Below, piece after piece: positions 1-8,873 of a DNA stretch of 64,000 bases (within the stretch, counting starts at the first letter, position 1; every line of letters begins with the position of its first letter). The position numbers and the translations under genes were made by a program. Source of the DNA: Acidobacteriota bacterium (GTDB taxonomy: Bacteria > Acidobacteriota > Terriglobia > Bryobacterales > Bryobacteraceae); assembly GCA_016185425.1 (NCBI GenBank), contig JACPNQ010000016.1:1-64000 (forward strand), in the 5' to 3' direction. Below the pieces are notes generated by a model. The model did not search any database, had not been told where the DNA came from, and saw nothing but the letters and a program-made list of their open reading frames with translations.

Positions 1-81
1 AAAGAATTTCGCGATTACGCCGAGGCTGATGTAGTCGGTGACGCGGCTCCCGGCGGGCAAAGATGCAACGGTACGGGCCAT
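1..81 (-). mobile_element. IS4-type transposase, N-terminal fragment (cut by window edge)
   Basis: The reverse strand opens with an ATG at 81 and reads MARTVASLPAGSRVTDYISL, continuing GVIAKFF to the window edge. This matches my memory of the N-terminal domain of a common IS4-family transposase group (TxxLPxGxRxTDYIxLGV). A GGCCCCAGGA stretch just upstream could hold the ribosome binding site. Only 27 codons are inside the window, so completeness cannot be judged. The noncoding strip 82-144 between it and uppP would contain one IS end, but the other end lies outside the window and the terminal repeat cannot be defined. Confidence 0.6.
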
Positions 82-144
82 TCCTGGGGCCTCCCGCCCC
101 AAACAGAATAGCACAAAAATGTTATTAAGTGAACAGTATTGGGC

Positions 145-966
145 TTAGACCGCGCCCAACGATGCCTTCATCAGTACGAAAACGCCGAAGGCGATCCGGT
201 AGAAGACGAAGGGCAGGACGGAGTTTGTTCTCAGGTATTTCAGCAGCATGCTGATTACGAAGCAGCCGGTGATCGCGGTGACCACAATACCGATTGCGAC
301 TGGCATCAGATTAGTATCCATTGCGCCGTGCTTGCGGAGGTCCAGGACGCCTTTCAGCGCCGCCGCGGCGACTACGGGCGTTGAGAGCAGGAAGGAGAAG
401 CGCGCCGCGGTGGCGCGATCCAGGTTGCGGAAGAGGCCGGCGGTCATCGTGATTCCGCTGCGAGACGTGCCTGGGACCAGCGCCAGTGCCTGCGCGCCGC
501 CAATGGTGAGACAGTCAGTGAGACTCATCTGATCCATCGTCCGCTCGTGCTTCGCCACGCGCTCGGCGAGCCACATCACTAATCCCACGATGACCAGCAT
601 GGAGCCCATCACGAAGGGGGAGCGCAGCGTCGTTTCGATTTTGTCCTTGAAGAGCAGGCCGGCGACCCCGGCGGGGATTGTCGCGGCGACCAGGTACCAG
701 AGCATCTTGGGGTTGCGGTCGAGCGTGGGATCGACGGAAGAGAGCGCGAGGCCGAAACCGTTGGCGATGATGCGAAGCCAATCCTTATAGAAATAGAGCA
801 GCACCGAAAAGAGCGTGCCGACGTGGAGGGCGATATCGAACTCAAGGCCCTGGTCCTGCCAGCCGAATAGCCATGGGGTCAGCGCGAGGTGAGCGGAACT
901 GGATATGGGAAGGAACTCGGTGATGCCCTGCACGATTGCGAGGACGATGACTTGGACTAATGGCAT
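145..966 (-). CDS. uppP: undecaprenyl-diphosphatase UppP (BacA family)
   Basis: Integral membrane phosphatase that converts undecaprenyl diphosphate to the monophosphate, recycling the lipid carrier for peptidoglycan and other surface polymers. The 273-residue length is normal. The first family motif is near residues 13-28 (QGITEFLPISSSAHL, containing the conserved Glu and Ser residues) and the second near 164-173 (PGTSRSGITM, with the conserved Arg). The rest is a string of hydrophobic helices. It is divergent from pyk, with only a few bases between the two possible starts. Its stop codon lies close to the neighbouring IS-like end at the left. Confidence 0.95.
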   Translation of the reverse strand: MPLVQVIVLAIVQGITEFLPISSSAHLALTPWLFGWQDQGLEFDIALHVGTLFSVLLYFYKDWLRIIANGFGLALSSVDPTLDRNPKMLWYLVAATIPAGVAGLLFKDKIETTLRSPFVMGSMLVIVGLVMWLAERVAKHERTMDQMSLTDCLTIGGAQALALVPGTSRSGITMTAGLFRNLDRATAARFSFLLSTPVVAAAALKGVLDLRKHGAMDTNLMPVAIGIVVTAITGCFVISMLLKYLRTNSVLPFVFYRIAFGVFVLMKASLGAV

Positions 967-971
967 GATGG

Positions 972-2417
972 GTGAGAGGGTCTATTCAGAGTAGCGTGAG
1001 AACCACAAAAATCGTAGCCACACTTGGGCCCGCCTCCAGCAGCCGCGAAGTCATCGCGAAGCTCCTGGCCGCGGGTGTCAATGTTTTTCGAATGAACATG
1101 TCTCACGGCACCCACGAAGATCACAGTGCCCGAATTCGCCTGGTGCGGGAAGTCTGCCAAGAAGCAGGCTCGATGGCCGGGTTGCTATTGGACTTGCAGG
1201 GGCCGAAAATCCGGCTCGGACTATTTGAAGGAGGGAAGGTAGAGCTTCGCGCCGGCCAACCGTTCGAGATTACGACGGTAGAGACGCTGGGGACCGCGGA
1301 GAAGGCGTCGACGGTATATACGAACCTTGCGCGCGACGTGGCAGCGGGCGATCGTATTCTGCTGGCCGATGGCGCAGTGGAACTGCGCGTGATCGCGACC
1401 GATGGCGTGTCCGCCAAAACCGAGGTAGTCGCGGGCGGCATGATTGGCGACAGGAAGGGAATCAACCTGCCGGGCGTGAATGTTTCGACGCCGTCGTTAA
1501 CGAAGAAGGACATGGCGGATTTGCAGTTTGGATTGAACGAGGGGATCGACTATGTAGCGCTCTCTTTCGTGCGGAAAGCCTCCGATATTATCCGGCTGCG
1601 GCTGTTTATGGAAGAGCGGGATTGCGTGCTGCCGGTGATCGCGAAGATCGAGAAGCCGGAGGCCTGGCAGAATCTGAACGATATCGTCGCCGAATCCGAT
1701 GGCGTGATGGTGGCCCGCGGCGATTTGGGTGTGGAGCTTCCGTGTGAGAAGGTTCCGTTTATCCAGAAGTCGGTGATTGAGCGAGCGCGGCATAACGGAA
1801 AGTTTGTGATCACGGCTACGCAGATGCTGGAGTCGATGATTGAGAACGCAGTGCCGACACGCGCGGAGGTGTCGGACGTTGCCAATGCGATCTACGATGG
1901 AACGGATGCGGTGATGCTGTCGGCGGAGACGTCCGCGGGCGCCTATCCGGTGGAGAGCGTGAAGATGATGGCGCGGATTGCGGAGGAGGCCGAGGTGGCG
2001 ATGCGGCCGCGCGGTTATCAGCCGCCTCCGCAGCGCTCGAATCCTTCGATTGCGGAGATTCTGGCCGATGCGACGTATCATTCGGCGAAGTCGGCGAACG
2101 TGGCGGCGATTGTGGTGTTCACGACGTCGGGTTCGACGGCGCGGCTGGTGGCGCAGTATCGGCCACCGGTGCCGATCTATGCATTCACGCTGAAAGATTC
2201 CGTGGCGCGGGAATTAGCGCTTGTATACGGTATTCATCCGGTGGTGACGCCGTCCGAGATGTCCACCGACGAGATGGTGGCGGTGATGGACCGGACCCTG
2301 CTGGATCGAGGGCTTTGCAAGGCGCGAGACACGGTGATTCTGGTGGCCGGACAGCCGATGTGGCGATCGGGCACGACGAACCTGATGCTACTGCACCGGG
2401 TGGGCGAGACGAGGTGA
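972..2417 (+). CDS. pyk: pyruvate kinase
   Basis: Catalyses phosphoenolpyruvate + ADP to pyruvate + ATP in glycolysis; cytoplasmic. Family blocks are all present: TKIVATLGPAS at the N-terminus, RMNMSHG, the KIEKPE segment with the catalytic Lys, the MVARGDLGVELP metal/phosphate-binding stretch, and AIYDGTDAVMLSAETSAG. The C-terminal allosteric domain is complete, giving about 470-480 residues as usual. The frame opens with GTG at 972, but a second GTG at 996 (VRTTKIVATLG) fits family N-termini better and has a TATTCA hexamer seven bases upstream, so 996 may be the true start. Confidence 0.95.
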   Translation: MRGSIQSSVRTTKIVATLGPASSSREVIAKLLAAGVNVFRMNMSHGTHEDHSARIRLVREVCQEAGSMAGLLLDLQGPKIRLGLFEGGKVELRAGQPFEITTVETLGTAEKASTVYTNLARDVAAGDRILLADGAVELRVIATDGVSAKTEVVAGGMIGDRKGINLPGVNVSTPSLTKKDMADLQFGLNEGIDYVALSFVRKASDIIRLRLFMEERDCVLPVIAKIEKPEAWQNLNDIVAESDGVMVARGDLGVELPCEKVPFIQKSVIERARHNGKFVITATQMLESMIENAVPTRAEVSDVANAIYDGTDAVMLSAETSAGAYPVESVKMMARIAEEAEVAMRPRGYQPPPQRSNPSIAEILADATYHSAKSANVAAIVVFTTSGSTARLVAQYRPPVPIYAFTLKDSVARELALVYGIHPVVTPSEMSTDEMVAVMDRTLLDRGLCKARDTVILVAGQPMWRSGTTNLMLLHRVGETR

Positions 2418-2456
2418 TTGTTGGCGCTATTCGCGCTGTGCCACACTTGAGAAGGA

Positions 2457-3347
2457 ATGAAAGAACAAGCAGGCACCGGCCCGGCCGCGCCGGAGGCTAC
2501 GTCGCACCCCGTGCCGTGGTTGAACGTAGCATGGGTCATTGGGCTCCTGATCCTGGCGTACCTGCCGATCCTTATCCGGATGGCGAGCCAATGGTCCAAC
2601 GATGACGATATGAGTCACGGCTTTTTCGTTCCGGCTGTCGCTGGGTTCATCGCGTGGAGCCGGCGGGCGGAATTGCTGGCGATTACGCCGAAGCCGAGCT
2701 ATCTTGGCCTGGCGATCATGCTGTGGTCGGTTATCCAGATGTCACTCGGCATCTTAGGCGCGGAGTTATTCCTGCAACGTTCCGCGTTTGTCGGGTCCGT
2801 GTGGGGCTCGGTATTGTTTTTGGGCGGATGGCCCTATGTGCGGGCGCTGGCGCTGCCACTGTTGATGCTGCCGTTAATGCTGCCGATTCCGGCAGTTATT
2901 TACAACCGAATCACTTTCCCGCTCCAGTTATTCGCCAGCGCGGTGGCGGAACATGCACTTTCGATTTTGGGCATTCCGGTGCTGCGCGACGGTAATGTGC
3001 TGGAGTTGGCGAACCAAAAGCTGTCGGTGGTGGAGGCATGCAGCGGCATCCGGTCGCTGATGTCTTTGACCTTTTTGGCGCTCGTGTACGGATACTATTC
3101 GGAGCCGAGGTTATGGGTGCGATGGGCGATCTTCCTTGCGTCGATTCCGATTGCCGTCGCGGCGAACTCGTTCCGGGTGTCGGCGACCGGCGTCCTCAGC
3201 GAGTATAGTCCGGAGCTTGCGAGGGGCTTCTTTCACACGCTGGAGGGCGGCGTCTCGTTCGCGTTTGCGTTCGCGCTTATGCTGCTGTTCCACGTGCTGC
3301 TGAAGAAACTGGTTGTAGAAAGGGTAGAACGCCCCGTGGCGGTGTAG
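2457..3347 (+). CDS. exosortase (XrtA-like transpeptidase)
   Basis: Polytopic membrane protein of 296 residues that in this family recognises C-terminal sorting tripartite tags (such as PEP-CTERM) on exported proteins and cleaves or transfers them. The catalytic triad expected of exosortases is visible: Cys195 in VVEACSGIRSL, Arg240 in ANSFRVSATG and His260 in GFFHTLEG, all next to membrane helices. Immediately followed (3 bp gap) by an EpsI-like protein, the usual partner. I saw no obvious PEP-CTERM tail on proteins in this window, so its substrates are probably encoded elsewhere. Confidence 0.9.
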   Translation: MKEQAGTGPAAPEATSHPVPWLNVAWVIGLLILAYLPILIRMASQWSNDDDMSHGFFVPAVAGFIAWSRRAELLAITPKPSYLGLAIMLWSVIQMSLGILGAELFLQRSAFVGSVWGSVLFLGGWPYVRALALPLLMLPLMLPIPAVIYNRITFPLQLFASAVAEHALSILGIPVLRDGNVLELANQKLSVVEACSGIRSLMSLTFLALVYGYYSEPRLWVRWAIFLASIPIAVAANSFRVSATGVLSEYSPELARGFFHTLEGGVSFAFAFALMLLFHVLLKKLVVERVERPVAV

Positions 3348-3350
3348 GTT

Positions 3351-4016
3351 ATGAGTATGTCGCCTTTCCTTCGTTCGCGGAATCTGATTATTTTCACGGC
3401 GCTGGTGGCTGCGCAGGGCGCAACGGCCTACTTCCTGAACGCGCGCCAGGAGTATGTGCCGCCACTACAGGCGCTGTCGTCGTTGAGCCGATCGCTGGAC
3501 GGATGGCAGATGGTAAAGGAGTGGCCGATTGAGCCTGAGGTGCAGACCGTACTAAAGGCCGATGATACGTTATCGAGGCACTACGTTCGCGCCGACGTTC
3601 CGCAAGGGGCGGGTTTGTTTATCGCCTTCTTCCGCACGCAGCGGTCCGGTGTGGCACCGCATTCGCCGAAGAACTGCCTGCCGGGCAATGGGTGGGTGAC
3701 GGAGAAGACCAACATCATTTCTATTCCAGTGCCTGGACGGGCAGAGCCAATTGAGGCCAACTCCTATATCGTGCAGAAGGGTGATAACAGGACCGCCGTT
3801 GTCTACTGGTATCAATCGCACGGGCGAACGGTAGCCGACGAGTATAAGGCGAAGTACTACGTCGTGTCGGACGCGATCCGGTATAACCGCACCGATACGG
3901 CGCTGGTGCGCGTGATGGTTCCGGTTGCCGGCGAAGGGCCGGAGGCGGCGGAACGCGCCGCGCTGGAGTTCGTGAAGACTTCCTACCAGCCGCTTGCCGC
4001 CATTCTTCCGAACTAA
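3351..4016 (+). CDS. EpsI-family exosortase-associated protein
   Basis: 221-residue protein with an N-terminal hydrophobic segment (residues about 9-27) and an extracytoplasmic domain. The central HSPKNCLPGNGW block matches the conserved H-x-P-x-x-C-L-x-G-x-GW motif of the EpsI family, which occurs as the C-terminal domain of some exosortases or as a separate protein beside them. Here it is separate and follows the exosortase by 3 bp, presumably on one mRNA. Its stop lies one base from the convergent aldo/keto reductase gene. The biochemical role of EpsI proteins is not firmly known; association with exopolysaccharide and sorting systems is the established context. Confidence 0.85.
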   Translation: MSMSPFLRSRNLIIFTALVAAQGATAYFLNARQEYVPPLQALSSLSRSLDGWQMVKEWPIEPEVQTVLKADDTLSRHYVRADVPQGAGLFIAFFRTQRSGVAPHSPKNCLPGNGWVTEKTNIISIPVPGRAEPIEANSYIVQKGDNRTAVVYWYQSHGRTVADEYKAKYYVVSDAIRYNRTDTALVRVMVPVAGEGPEAAERAALEFVKTSYQPLAAILPN

Positions 4017-4017
4017 A

Positions 4018-4989
4018 TCACGCGTCGACGTGGCGGCGGAAGTAGCGGTCGAGCGCCTGCTTGTTCTTGCTGGAGAGGGCGAGTGAGAGATCGCGGCGCT
4101 CGGCTTCCGGCAGGGCGCGGAACGCTTTGGCAAGCATCGTGTTCTGCGTAATGAATTCGAGTTTGGGCATGCCGACGACGCAGGCCGAGACCGGCAGGGA
4201 CATGGAGTAATAGAGCAGCTTTTCGAGCGGCGCCTGGCCGACGATGCCGTCCGCGGCGAAGACCTTCATGGCGAGAACGCCCATCTTCTTTTTGAGCGCG
4301 ACGGGGAGGGCGATCGTCTCGAAGCTGGGGATCATTTGCGGGTTGATCTCCATGCCGCCCTTGCCGTTCTTCATGCCGACGAGAGCGGCATTGAGAGCCA
4401 TCTGCGTACAGTCGAAGTCATGGCGTTCGAGGGCGGTTTTGAGCACCGTTGGGTCTGTGTGGCTGGTGACGCCGACAAAGCGGACGTGCTTGCCGTCGCG
4501 CATTTTGAGAAGGCGTTCGAGAACGCCGTCTTTTTTCTCGATGACGGCGAGGTCGTCGGCCGTGGTTAGGGAGTGGATGTGGACGAGGTCAATGCGGTCC
4601 GTTTGGAGGTTTTTGAAGCTTTGTTCGAGCCGGGCCATGGCCTTGTCGGGATCGCGCTCCTGGATCTTGGTGACCAGGAAGACCTCGTTGCGGCGCTTCG
4701 CCATGACCTTACCGACGCGGGTTTCGCTGACACCGTTGCCATACGCCTGCGCGGTGTCGATGTAATGAATGCCGCTGTTGATGGCGGTGTTGAGTGCTTC
4801 GAGGGCTTTGTCCTCGTCTTTGTAGGCGAGGAAGCGGCTGCCGCCGCCGATGCCGAGGACGGTAACCCGGACGCCGGTTTTGCCGAGCAGGCGCGTGGGC
4901 AGCTTGCCTGGTTCGGCGGCGTGTCCGGTGGTGGCGGCGAGGCTCGCCATGGCGGCGGATTCGAGGAATTGCCGGCGGCTGAAAGTCAT
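4018..4989 (-). CDS. exported aldo/keto reductase
   Basis: NAD(P)H-dependent oxidoreductase fold, 323 residues. The N-terminus MTFSRRQFLESAAMASLAATTGHA is a twin-arginine signal, so the enzyme is predicted to be exported folded with cofactor. The AKR tetrad region is recognisable: Asp and Tyr in IDTAQAYGNG, Lys in FLVTKIQ and His in VHIHSL. The substrate is unknown. The gene is divergent from a class V aminotransferase with a 44-bp spacer that must contain both promoters. Confidence 0.88.
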   Translation of the reverse strand: MTFSRRQFLESAAMASLAATTGHAAEPGKLPTRLLGKTGVRVTVLGIGGGSRFLAYKDEDKALEALNTAINSGIHYIDTAQAYGNGVSETRVGKVMAKRRNEVFLVTKIQERDPDKAMARLEQSFKNLQTDRIDLVHIHSLTTADDLAVIEKKDGVLERLLKMRDGKHVRFVGVTSHTDPTVLKTALERHDFDCTQMALNAALVGMKNGKGGMEINPQMIPSFETIALPVALKKKMGVLAMKVFAADGIVGQAPLEKLLYYSMSLPVSACVVGMPKLEFITQNTMLAKAFRALPEAERRDLSLALSSKNKQALDRYFRRHVDA

Positions 4990-5033
4990 ACTGCGCTTAT
5001 GCTACCAGACGGGGGGCGAGTATAGAATAGTTC

Positions 5034-6227
5034 ATGCGACGCCGCTCCTTTTTTACCGGGCTAACGGCCCTGCCCGCCGCCGCGCTGGCCGCGGAGAATC
5101 CAGAGGCTTATTGGAAGCGAATCCGCGACGAACAGTTCTACCTGCCGGCGTGGCGCGCGTTTTTGAATAACGGCAGCCTGGGCGTGGCGCCAAAGCCGGT
5201 AGTGGCCGCAGTGGAGAGATATCTGGAGAAGAGTGCGACACTCGACATGGACGAGTATCCGCGCTGGGGCTACGAGAAGATGGAGGCCCACCGGACGGCG
5301 CTGGCCGAGTATATCGGCTGCCCGGTGGCGGAGCTGGCTTTGACGCACAACGCGACGGAGGCGATGGGGATTGTCGCTTCGGGGCTGGATTTAAAGGCCG
5401 GTGATGAAGTGTTGATGACGGACCAAGAGCACCCGTCGGGCCGCGGAGCGTGGCTGGTGCGCCAGGCACGGCATGGGATCCAAGTGCGGATGGTGCCGCT
5501 GCCGCTGCCGCCGAAGGATCCGGGGCAGATTGCCGATTTGTTGATTGGATCGATCGGGCCGCGGACGCGCGTGCTGAGTTTTAGCGGAATCACGACGACG
5601 ACGGGCATGGTGCTGCCGGTGAAGGAGATTTGCCGGGCGGCGCGGGCGAAGGGTGTGATCACGCTGGTGGACGGCGCGCATATGCATGGGCAGATTCCGT
5701 TCCGCGTGGCCGACATGGAGTGCGACTTCATGGCGGGGAGTCCGCACAAATGGCTGTTCGCGCCGGCGGGTTGCGGGCTGTTGTATGCGAGAAAGGAGAT
5801 GCAGGAGCGGATCTGGCCGTCGATTACGACCGATGGATGGACGAATCAGTCGCTGGAGGGCGCGCGCTTCATGCAGGTGGGGACGAACAACCGCGCGATT
5901 CTGGAGGGGATGGTGGCGGGGCTGGAGTTCGGGAAGGGCATCGGGCCGGACCGGATTTATACGCGCATTCATCAGTTGGCGCGGATGGTGTTCGACCGGG
6001 CGCGGCGGATGCCGGGCGTGAAGATGCTGACGCCGGACGACGACCGGATGTTCGGGTCGTTGGTGACGATGCAGTTGCAGCCGGCGCACGCACAGAAGTT
6101 CGCGGCGTTGTGCAAGGAAAGGCGGATCTGGATTTCGGGCGCGGAGAGGTTCCGGGTGTCCACGCACATTCACACGCGGCCGGAGGATATCGACCTGCTG
6201 CTCCGGACGATGACGGAGTCATTGTAG
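5034..6227 (+). CDS. exported class V aminotransferase (PLP-dependent)
   Basis: 397-residue fold-type I PLP enzyme related to isopenicillin-N-epimerase/cysteine-desulfurase-like proteins. It starts with a twin-arginine-like leader (MRRRSFFTGLTALPAAALAA). The PLP lysine is expected in AGSPHKWLFAP (around residue 239), preceded by the VDGAHMHGQ aspartate that pairs with the pyridine nitrogen. The substrate cannot be deduced. A TATAGAAT sequence at 5021-5028 ends five bases before the ATG, so the message may have almost no leader. The 3' end overlaps the convergent NHL-repeat gene by 9 bp. Confidence 0.88.
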   Translation: MRRRSFFTGLTALPAAALAAENPEAYWKRIRDEQFYLPAWRAFLNNGSLGVAPKPVVAAVERYLEKSATLDMDEYPRWGYEKMEAHRTALAEYIGCPVAELALTHNATEAMGIVASGLDLKAGDEVLMTDQEHPSGRGAWLVRQARHGIQVRMVPLPLPPKDPGQIADLLIGSIGPRTRVLSFSGITTTTGMVLPVKEICRAARAKGVITLVDGAHMHGQIPFRVADMECDFMAGSPHKWLFAPAGCGLLYARKEMQERIWPSITTDGWTNQSLEGARFMQVGTNNRAILEGMVAGLEFGKGIGPDRIYTRIHQLARMVFDRARRMPGVKMLTPDDDRMFGSLVTMQLQPAHAQKFAALCKERRIWISGAERFRVSTHIHTRPEDIDLLLRTMTESL

Positions 6228-8810
6228 GTAGACGGAGAGTCCGGGGGGTGCGGGGATTGCGCCTATCTTAAAACTGACGGGCTGGCCGCCGGGCGGGTAG
6301 AAGCCGGTGGGAAGGCGGAAATTCACCTGCGTGAGGCCGGGGATACCGGGCGCGGGACCGGCCCAGATGAGCTGCGCGGTCATGGCGCCGACGCGGATCT
6401 CGATGGATTCGGTGGGCAGAATACCGGTGCCGGTGGCATAGAGCGAAGAGATGGAGCCGCGGGCGGCGGGATTGAGCGCGCTGTTGACAGAGCCGTTTTC
6501 ATTGACGGCCGCGGCGAAGACACCGGGCACGGCGGCCGCGACGGCGGCGGAGGATTTGGCGCGGAGCGTGCCGCGATGGAAGACTTGAATGTCTGCCGTT
6601 GAGCGGCCGGCGACGCTGGCCGGTATTTGGAGGTTGATCTGTGTGGCAGAGACGTAGAGGAGCGGCGCGGCTTCGCCGTCGACATAGACATCGACATCGG
6701 CGAGGAGTTTGGGCCAGCCTTTGTCAGTCAGCGTGGCGGAAGCGGGTTCGGATGCGCCGAATGCTTCTCCGCGAAGAGTGGCGAGCATTCCGGGTGCGAC
6801 AGTGCCTTCGGCGTTGGAGGCGGCGTTGGCGATGCGGGGGCCTTGCTCGAGTACCGAGATGAGAACGGCTTCCGGGCGGAGTTGGCGCACGCGGCCGTTG
6901 CCGAGGTCGGCGATGGCGAGGTTACCGAGAGAATCGAAGGCGAGTGCCGCGGGGAATTGGAACTGTGCGTCGACGGCGGGGCCGCCATCGCCGCGGAAGC
7001 CGGGCGTACCGTTACCGGCGACTTTGACTGTTATGGAATCGGTCATCATACAAATGCGGTGTTTGCCGGTGTCGGCGACGAAGATGCCGCCGCCGGGGGC
7101 CACGGCGACGGCGCGCGGAGAGGTGAGATCGGCGGTGCCGATGGTGGAGAGGAGACCGGTGAGATCGATGCGGCGGATGCGGTTATTGGCGGAGTCCGCA
7201 ATGTATAGATTGCCGGCGGAATCGAAGGCGAGTCCGCGGGGCTCGTTGAGCTGGGCGAATATGGCGGCCGAGCCTTCATAGGCGACGCCGGGAATGCCCG
7301 AGCCCGCGTAGGTTGTGATGATGCCGGCGCGGCTAAGACGGCGAACGCGGTGGTTGGCGGTGTCGGCGATGAAGATGTCGCCGTTGGAGTCGACGGCCAC
7401 GCCAGAGGGGAAGTTGAGCTGCGCCGCAGTGCCGGGGCCGCCGTCGCCGCGATAGCCGGGGAAGCCGTTGCCGGCCGCGGTGGTGATGGTTCCTGACGGG
7501 GCGATGACGCGAATGGTGTGGTTGCCGGTGTCGGCGACGTAGAGATTGCCAAAAGGATCGAAGGCAAGGGAGCGTGGGACGTTGAGACCGGCTTTGACGG
7601 CGGGGCCGGCGTCACCGGAATAGGCGGCTTTGCCGGTACCGGCGATGGTGGTGATGAGACCGGCGGGGGTGACGCGGCGGATGCGGTGCGCGCGTTCGTC
7701 GGCGATGTAGAGATTGCCGTCGCGGTCATAGGCGAGACCGGCCGGAGCAAGGAGGCGGGCGGTTTCGGCGCCGCCTCCATCGCCGGTCAGCTCCGCGAGC
7801 CCGGCGGCGGTTCCGGCGGCGAGTTGGGATTTGTTGGCGGGGTCGACACGATAGACGGCGGCATTCCAGCAGTAGTAGGCGCCTCCGCGGGGATCGGCGG
7901 CGACGGCGCGGCCGGAGAGCGGAAGCGCGGTAACCTCACCTTGCGGCGCACGTTTCAAGGCGCCGGTAGCGCGGGCGTCGGCGATGTACATGTTGCCGGC
8001 CGGATCGAATGCGACGCCGGTGGGGGAATAGAGAGGATAGTTGCGCAACGCGTCGCCGAGGTATGTAGTGATGATTCCCCGGGCGACGCGGCGCAGCCGT
8101 TGGGCACCGCTTTCGACGATGATGACGCCGCCGAGCGGTTCGAACGCGAGTCCGGCGGGGTTGCGGAGGGCGGAGCGGGTGGCGGTGACGTTGTCGGCGC
8201 CGTAGCCGGGACTGCCGGTGCCGGCGAAGACGGCAAGGATACCGCGGGCATCAACGGAATAGACGCGATGGGCGTCGAAGTCGGAAAAGTAAAAACCGCC
8301 GTTGGGATCGGCGAGGACGTTGCGCGGCGTTTTGAGTTGAAGATCGGTGGCGGTGGTGCCTTCGTTTGCGTCGGACGCGGGAAGAGCGCCGCCGCCGGCG
8401 ACAGTGCGGATAGTGCCGTTGGGGGCGATAACGCGGATGCGGGCGTTGCCGAGGTCGGCGACATAGAGATTGCCCTGGCGGTCGAGGGCGAGACCGTAAG
8501 GGCTGTTGAGATGGGCTTTGAGCGCGAGGCCGCCATCGCCGTCGAAGCCTGGGGAGCCATCGCCGGCTATGGTGCGGATATCGCCTTTGGGGGAGACGGC
8601 ACGGATGCGGTGGTCGGCGGCGTCGGCGATATAGAGGGTGCCGTCGGAATCGACGGCGATGCCTTCGGCCTGCTGAAGAATGGCTTGTGTGGCGAGGCCT
8701 CCGTCACCGGCGAAGCTGGAGCCGGCGATGGTTTGTATACGGAAAGCGGGTTGGGCGAAGGCGAATGCCCCGGACAGAGCCAAGGATATTCCGAGTGAAA
8801 TACGAGGCAT
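6219..8810 (-). CDS. secreted NHL-repeat beta-propeller protein with Solibacter-type C-terminal domain
   Basis: 863-residue exported protein. A signal peptide (MPRISLGISLALSGAFAFAQ) is followed by roughly a dozen NHL repeats, each reading like 'GNLYVADxxNxRIRxI' and many with a GDGGPA insertion, which should form one or two beta-propellers. From about residue 650 the sequence changes to a domain containing ATQINLQIP and a second segment ending in a beta-rich tail, like the TIGR03437 C-terminal domain common in Solibacter. No catalytic residues were recognised; a binding or scaffold role is likely. An AGGGGGA ribosome binding site precedes the ATG. The same C-terminal domain recurs in the genes at 36860 and 38782. 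Confidence 0.88.
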   Translation of the reverse strand: MPRISLGISLALSGAFAFAQPAFRIQTIAGSSFAGDGGLATQAILQQAEGIAVDSDGTLYIADAADHRIRAVSPKGDIRTIAGDGSPGFDGDGGLALKAHLNSPYGLALDRQGNLYVADLGNARIRVIAPNGTIRTVAGGGALPASDANEGTTATDLQLKTPRNVLADPNGGFYFSDFDAHRVYSVDARGILAVFAGTGSPGYGADNVTATRSALRNPAGLAFEPLGGVIIVESGAQRLRRVARGIITTYLGDALRNYPLYSPTGVAFDPAGNMYIADARATGALKRAPQGEVTALPLSGRAVAADPRGGAYYCWNAAVYRVDPANKSQLAAGTAAGLAELTGDGGGAETARLLAPAGLAYDRDGNLYIADERAHRIRRVTPAGLITTIAGTGKAAYSGDAGPAVKAGLNVPRSLAFDPFGNLYVADTGNHTIRVIAPSGTITTAAGNGFPGYRGDGGPGTAAQLNFPSGVAVDSNGDIFIADTANHRVRRLSRAGIITTYAGSGIPGVAYEGSAAIFAQLNEPRGLAFDSAGNLYIADSANNRIRRIDLTGLLSTIGTADLTSPRAVAVAPGGGIFVADTGKHRICMMTDSITVKVAGNGTPGFRGDGGPAVDAQFQFPAALAFDSLGNLAIADLGNGRVRQLRPEAVLISVLEQGPRIANAASNAEGTVAPGMLATLRGEAFGASEPASATLTDKGWPKLLADVDVYVDGEAAPLLYVSATQINLQIPASVAGRSTADIQVFHRGTLRAKSSAAVAAAVPGVFAAAVNENGSVNSALNPAARGSISSLYATGTGILPTESIEIRVGAMTAQLIWAGPAPGIPGLTQVNFRLPTGFYPPGGQPVSFKIGAIPAPPGLSVYLQ

Positions 8811-8873
8811 ACGAGTGTTTCCCCCTTTTATGTAAGTGGGAACAGGGTCGGATTTTTCTCATGCGAACTCGAT

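Noticed and set aside
7518-8798. 426-codon open frame antisense to the NHL-repeat gene
   Set aside because: Its Gly/Ala/Asp-rich sequence mirrors the repeats of the opposite strand; the high GC content keeps the frame open. No domain or binding site supports it.
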